Shown here: positions 5,196 through 7,563 of the stretch, piece by piece
Layout: every line of letters starts with the position of its first letter
Position numbering within the stretch: position 1 is the first letter of the stretch
Origin: RUG626 sp964411785
GTDB lineage: Bacteria > Bacillota > Clostridia > Oscillospirales > Oscillospiraceae
Direction of reading: 5' to 3'
Assembly (NCBI GenBank): GCA_964411785.1
Contig: CAYPMJ010000098.1
Coordinates: 1-7,563, forward strand
DNA: 7,563 nucleotides
Translations under genes and position numbers: made by a program
Notes under the pieces: model-generated
The model's database searches: none
What the model saw: the letters and a program-made list of their open reading frames with translations, nothing else
What the model was told of the DNA's origin: nothing

Positions 5196-5771
5196 ATGGC
5201 TGACAACGAGTTCTCTTCAGACGAAGCGCTTTTGCGTGCCGCCGTAGCTGGAGACAGCTCGGCAGAAGAAAAATTGATCGTAAAATATTCCGTTCTGGTT
5301 CGCGCCTCCTGTCGCCCATTCTTTCTTGCGGGTGGGGACAGTGAAGATCTCATGCAAGAGGGAATGCTCGGTCTCCTCTCCGCTATACGGCGCTACACTC
5401 CGAACCGGGACACCTCCTTTAGAACCTACGCAGAACGTTGTATTCGAAGCCGGTTATATACGGCGATAAAGTCAGCGTCAAGACTCAAACACGGACCTCT
5501 CAACGACTCTATCTCGATTGAATCTCCTCAGTTTGACGAATCGGCCCTGTCCCGAACCTGTCTGCGCGATCCTGAAGAACTTGTGATTTTTCAAGAATTG
5601 ACGGATGAATGCATATCCTCCCCGCTGCTTTCCAAATTTGAAAGGGAGATTTTACACTATTATCTGGAGGGTTTATCTTACGCCGACATTGCCCTGAAAT
5701 CCGGCAGGACGGTGAAGTCCGTGGACAATGCTGTACAGCGAATCCGTAAGAAGCTCTCGCAGCTCATCTAA
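5196..5771 (+). CDS. sigH: RNA polymerase sigma factor, SigH (Spo0H) family
   Basis: Directs RNA polymerase to an alternative promoter set; in spore-formers SigH controls the transition to stationary phase and sporulation. The 191 residues contain region 2 (about 24-95), with KYSVLVRASCRPFFLAGGDSEDLMQEGMLGL resembling the SigH core-binding segment (spanning 30-60) and SFRTYAERCIRSRLYTAIK (74-92) as the -10-recognition helix. The SigH-like linker SRLKHGPLNDSISIE follows (95-109), then region 4 (about 140-190), whose helix-turn-helix is LSYADIALKSGRTVKSVDNAVQR (within 160-182). No N-terminal region 1.1 is present. ATG 5196 is chosen because an earlier in-frame ATG at 5160 overlaps the -10 box and could not be transcribed. 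The ribosome binding site is weak (TGGGA, 5186-5190). Context differs from the familiar rlmB-sigH-rpmG-secE locus, so it could be a SigH-like paralogue. Confidence 0.87.
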   Translation: MADNEFSSDEALLRAAVAGDSSAEEKLIVKYSVLVRASCRPFFLAGGDSEDLMQEGMLGLLSAIRRYTPNRDTSFRTYAERCIRSRLYTAIKSASRLKHGPLNDSISIESPQFDESALSRTCLRDPEELVIFQELTDECISSPLLSKFEREILHYYLEGLSYADIALKSGRTVKSVDNAVQRIRKKLSQLI

Positions 5772-5783
5772 TTTCAGGCGTTT

Positions 5784-5797
5784 TCAGCATATGCTGA
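5784..5797. repeat. 14-bp perfect palindrome between the sigma-factor and zinc-ribbon genes
   Basis: TCAGCATATGCTGA is its own reverse complement, and flanking GCG (5778-5780) and CGC (5798-5800) could extend it as an RNA hairpin with a three-base bulge. It sits 12 bases after the sigma-factor stop. No T tract follows, so it is not an intrinsic terminator. It could be an operator or an intercistronic RNA structure; no function can be assigned. Confidence 0.45.
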
Positions 5798-5847
5798 CGC
5801 AAATACAGAGCCCTAAGGGCGACATTTGTCAAAAAGAGAGGTCCATT

Positions 5848-6126
5848 ATGTACGCTGATAAGACATTAGTATGCAAAGAGTGCGGTCATGAGTTCATTTT
5901 CACCGCTGGTGAGCAGGAGTTCTATGCTGAGCGCGGCTTCCAGAACGAGCCTCAGCGCTGCAAGGCCTGCCGTGACGCGCGCAAAAACGCCGCCCGCGGT
6001 CCGCGGGAGTACTTCACAGCTGTATGCGCTGCTTGCGGAGGCGAGGCCAGAGTCCCATTCGAGCCCAGATCCGATAAGCCTGTTTACTGCAGCGAGTGCT
6101 TCGCCAAGATGAGGGAACGCGGCTAA
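5848..6126 (+). CDS. Small double zinc-ribbon protein (zf-trcl plus CxxC-x17-CxxC type)
   Basis: A 92-residue protein built of two predicted zinc ribbons. The first has C9-x2-C12 (VCKECGHEFIFTAGEQEFY) and C38-x2-C41 (QRCKACR), the form of the 'probable zinc-ribbon' (zf-trcl) domain. The second has C60-x2-C63 and C81-x2-C84, with exactly 17 residues between the pairs, matching the CxxC-x17-CxxC domain. A basic linker (RDARKNAARGPR, 42-53) joins them. The family occurs in many bacteria with no established function; nucleic-acid binding is inferred only from zinc ribbon plus basic residues. ATG 5848 has an AGAGGT site (5837-5842) 5 bases upstream. It follows the sigma-factor gene by 76 bp without a visible promoter and is closed by a strong terminator, so it is probably co-transcribed with it. 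Confidence 0.85.
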   Translation: MYADKTLVCKECGHEFIFTAGEQEFYAERGFQNEPQRCKACRDARKNAARGPREYFTAVCAACGGEARVPFEPRSDKPVYCSECFAKMRERG

Positions 6127-6164
6127 TCAGAGCACACCTGTCATTGCTTCTTTCAACGCGCTTG

Positions 6165-6199
6165 AAAAGAGTCGCTGCGGTTTTGCGGCGACTCTTTTT
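6165..6199 (+). terminator. Intrinsic terminator of the sigma factor/zinc-ribbon unit
   Basis: An 11-bp perfect stem, AAAAGAGTCGC (6165-6175) with GCGACTCTTTT (6188-6198), is extended inward by one T-G wobble and two GC pairs around the loop GGTTTT, with the T run TTTTT (6195-6199) at its 3' side. The A run on the 5' side could let it also work, more weakly, on the opposite strand. Confidence 0.92.
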
Positions 6200-6236
6200 C
6201 CGTCCGGGCTCTCAAGCAGCCGTTATTTCCGGACGG
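6200..6236. repeat. 8-bp inverted repeat after the terminator
   Basis: CCGTCCGG (6200-6207) and CCGGACGG (6229-6236) are perfect inverted copies separated by 21 bases. They lie directly after the terminator T run and 44 bases before the next -35 box. No T tract follows, and the role is unknown. It may be chance in a GC-rich patch. Confidence 0.35.
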
Positions 6237-6279
6237 CGCCCTAAATTTGCTCCTTTCCAATGTCAAAACATTTTTAGTC

Positions 6280-6308
6280 TTGAAATCAGCACCTGATACG
6301 GTTATAAT
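6280..6308 (+). promoter_or_regulatory. Sigma-A promoter of the DUF1858 gene
   Basis: TTGAAA (6280-6285), a 17-bp spacer and a perfect TATAAT (6303-6308). The predicted start near 6315 leaves a leader of about 29 bases that contains AAGGAGGT. The upstream terminator isolates this promoter from the sigma-factor transcript. Confidence 0.87.
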
Positions 6309-6343
6309 AGGTGGGCAGAGATTTTTTAAGGAGGTCATCGATT

Positions 6344-6556
6344 ATGGCTGCTTTTACTAAAGAGACTATAATTTCCGAGGTCATGTCTGTCGCGCCTCAA
6401 GCCGCGCCGCTGTTCCAATCCATTGGGATGCACTGCCTTGGCTGCGCTATGGCCAGCGGTGAGAGCATTGAAGAGGCCTGCGCTGTACACGGCGTGGACG
6501 CGGACAAGTTCCTGGAGTCCCTTAACAATTTCGTAAGTCAGAACGTAAACGCGTAA
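6344..6556 (+). CDS. DUF1858 domain protein (hybrid-cluster-associated redox disulfide type)
   Basis: A 70-residue stand-alone DUF1858 protein. The family shape is clear: an N-terminal IISEVMSVAPQAAPLFQSIG segment (9-28), then MHCLGCAMASGESIEEACAVHG (29-50), with a CxxC pair at C31 and C34 that is expected to form a redox-active disulfide, then a C-terminal helix. Related domains occur beside or within hybrid-cluster proteins and other redox enzymes, but the biochemical role of the free small protein is not established. AAGGAGGT (6328-6335) lies 8 bases before ATG 6344, a near-ideal site, and the gene has its own near-consensus promoter, so abundant expression is likely. A hairpin follows before trmK, so co-transcription with trmK is possible but uncertain. 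Confidence 0.88.
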   Translation: MAAFTKETIISEVMSVAPQAAPLFQSIGMHCLGCAMASGESIEEACAVHGVDADKFLESLNNFVSQNVNA

Positions 6557-6567
6557 CTTGTACTGAG

Positions 6568-6606
6568 ACATGCAAAATGACCGCGCCTGGCGGTCATTTT
6601 GCATGT
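6568..6606 (+). terminator. Long hairpin between the DUF1858 gene and trmK, possible (leaky) terminator
   Basis: A 17-bp perfect stem, 6568-6584 with 6590-6606 (core GACCGC/GCGGTC, outer ACATGCAAAAT/ATTTTGCATGT), and the loop GCCTG. The T run (TTTT) lies inside the 3' arm rather than after the stem, so the inner 6-bp GC core followed by ATTTT could terminate weakly, in either direction. Alternatively it is an RNA-stabilising or attenuating structure, since it ends only three bases before the trmK ribosome binding site and no separate trmK promoter is visible. Confidence 0.65.
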
Positions 6607-6622
6607 TCTGGAGGTGTATTAC

Positions 6623-7321
6623 TTGGAAGAAGTGAACAGCGTGAAGCTTTCAAGGCGTCTTGCCGCAGTTGCCTCTCTGACAGATGGCTCCGGGTCTGTT
6701 CTGGACGTTGGGACTGATCACGGGCTTCTTCCGGCGTGGTTTACCCTGCGCGGAGCCCGGCGGACGGCGGCCTCTGACCTTCGCCCAGGCCCGCTGGCAA
6801 GGGCGCAGTCTACTGCCGAGAGGCTGGATCTCTCTACCAGGATTGAGTTTTTTCTTACAGACGGGCTTTCCGGGATAGATGACGGCTTTGACGAAGTCAT
6901 TCTCGCCGGGATGGGCGGGGAGACCATGATCTCTATCCTCTCGCCTTCAGCCTGGGTCAGAAATGCCCGGGTCATCCTCCAGCCTCAATCCAAGGTTGAA
7001 CCGCTGTGCGCATGGCTGGCCTGTCATGGCTTCGGTCCGCTTGACGCAGTGCTTGCTGAGGACGGTGGGAATTATTACGCGGCATTTTCCGTCACCGGTG
7101 GAACGGCACATGGTTCTGCTTTTGAGTCGTTTCTGCTTGACCCGCTCTGTAAACGCCATGATCCCCTTCTTCCTGCGTATTTAGATACTCTTCTTGGAAG
7201 GCTTCGACATGAGATTTCCGGCATGGAATGCGGCAACACGAAAAACCCAGCGAGATTTGCTTACAAAACGGAACTGATCAGCAGGCTGGAGAGCTGGAGG
7301 GATGAAAAGGTATTATGGTGA
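6623..7321 (+). CDS. trmK: tRNA (adenine(22)-N(1))-methyltransferase TrmK
   Basis: SAM-dependent Rossmann-fold enzyme that methylates N1 of A22 in tRNAs. Of 232 residues, LSRRLAAVASL (9-19) matches the family N-terminus. SAM motif I is VLDVGTDHGLLP (26-37), the characteristic D-x-G-x-DH-x-x-LP; the ILAGMGGETM block (93-102) and the ILQPQSKVEPL segment (118-128) follow, then LAEDGGNYY (144-152). A C-terminal helical region (about 165-230) corresponds to the coiled-coil tail of this family. TTG 6623 is taken as start because GGAGGT (6610-6615) is 7 bases upstream; GTG at 6632 or 6641 are alternatives further away. It overlaps the Nif3-type gene by 7 bp, the arrangement of B. subtilis yqfN-yqfO, though the usual upstream sigA is replaced here by the DUF1858 gene. 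Confidence 0.94.
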   Translation: MEEVNSVKLSRRLAAVASLTDGSGSVLDVGTDHGLLPAWFTLRGARRTAASDLRPGPLARAQSTAERLDLSTRIEFFLTDGLSGIDDGFDEVILAGMGGETMISILSPSAWVRNARVILQPQSKVEPLCAWLACHGFGPLDAVLAEDGGNYYAAFSVTGGTAHGSAFESFLLDPLCKRHDPLLPAYLDTLLGRLRHEISGMECGNTKNPARFAYKTELISRLESWRDEKVLW

Positions 7322-7563
7322 CAGTTAACAGAATATATGAGGCGCTGAACGAGCTTGCGCCTGTCGACAGAAAAATGGATTTTGACAACGTGGGTTTACT
7401 TGTCGGTGACCCGATGTCAGAGGTCCGGAATATGGTGCTGGCACTGGACATAACAGAAGATGTCATAGCGGAGGCAGTGGAACAGGGCTCGCAGCTTATT
7501 GTCTCACACCACCCGCTGTTTTTTGAGCTGAAGAATGTCCGGGCAGATGATCTTATCGGACGC
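7315..7563 (+). CDS. Nif3-like dinuclear metal-centre protein (YqfO/DUF34 family), partial N-terminus
   Basis: The frame opens at ATG 7315 (or GTG 7318, giving the start MTVNRIYEAL) and runs 83 codons to the window edge without a stop. Recognisable Nif3 motifs are DFDNVGLLVGD (22-32) and LIVSHHPLFF (61-70), whose histidines 65 and 66 are expected metal ligands. The family forms hexameric toroids with a two-metal site and has been proposed as a GTP cyclohydrolase I type 2-like or metal-handling protein; its true cellular role is not settled. The start lies within the last codons of trmK (7-bp overlap), with AAAGG four bases upstream of the ATG, so translation is probably coupled to trmK. The rest of the protein, including any inserted PII-like domain, lies outside the window. 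Confidence 0.94.
   Translation, partial: MVTVNRIYEALNELAPVDRKMDFDNVGLLVGDPMSEVRNMVLALDITEDVIAEAVEQGSQLIVSHHPLFFELKNVRADDLIGR

Overview
The window looks like a chromosomal segment from a low-redundancy, moderate-GC clostridial Firmicute, most plausibly a spore-forming member of the Oscillospiraceae or a close relative. The grounds are strong AGGAGG-type ribosome binding sites, near-consensus sigma-A promoters with 17-bp spacers, a SigH-like sporulation/stationary-phase sigma factor, the ruvC-ruvA-ruvB order, and the trmK-nif3 pair that is common in Firmicutes. No rRNA, tRNA, CRISPR array, phage gene or insertion sequence is visible. The taxonomic placement is inferred from protein resemblance, not from a search.

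Left part, minus strand (1-2386): a conserved cysteine-rich protein of unknown function, then asnA (aspartate to asparagine), then the N-terminal 88 codons of an aspartate aminotransferase-type PLP enzyme that runs off the left edge. asnA and the aminotransferase each have their own sigma-A-type promoter, and asnA ends in a strong intrinsic terminator. The two enzymes would act in sequence: oxaloacetate to aspartate to asparagine.

Divergent spacer (2387-2739): this holds two tandem copies, about 89 bp apart, and a third truncated copy of a structured palindromic element. Each full copy carries a perfect 13-bp-arm hairpin containing TATAAT and a second GC-rich hairpin with a compensatory base-pair change. 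The first copy appears to donate an extended -10 box to a plus-strand promoter for ruvC.

Centre, plus strand (2740-4910): ruvC-ruvA-ruvB, the Holliday junction resolvase and branch-migration motor. ruvC overlaps ruvA by 16 bp and ruvB follows after 15 bp, so this is a tight operon. ruvC appears to start at a CTG codon.

Right part, plus strand (4911-7563): a perfect-consensus sigma-A promoter drives a SigH-family sigma factor gene and, 76 bp later, a small protein with two zinc ribbons; a strong terminator closes the unit. Next comes an independently promoted 70-aa DUF1858 redox-disulfide protein, ending in or near a 17-bp hairpin. Then come trmK (tRNA m1A22 methyltransferase, TTG start) and the N-terminal part of a Nif3/YqfO-family dinuclear-metal protein, overlapping trmK by 7 bp and running off the right edge.

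Most genes are ordinary housekeeping. The parts worth a second look are the palindromic repeats and their possible role in ruvCAB expression, the CTG start of ruvC, the 14-cysteine unknown protein, and the sigma factor/zinc-ribbon pair.
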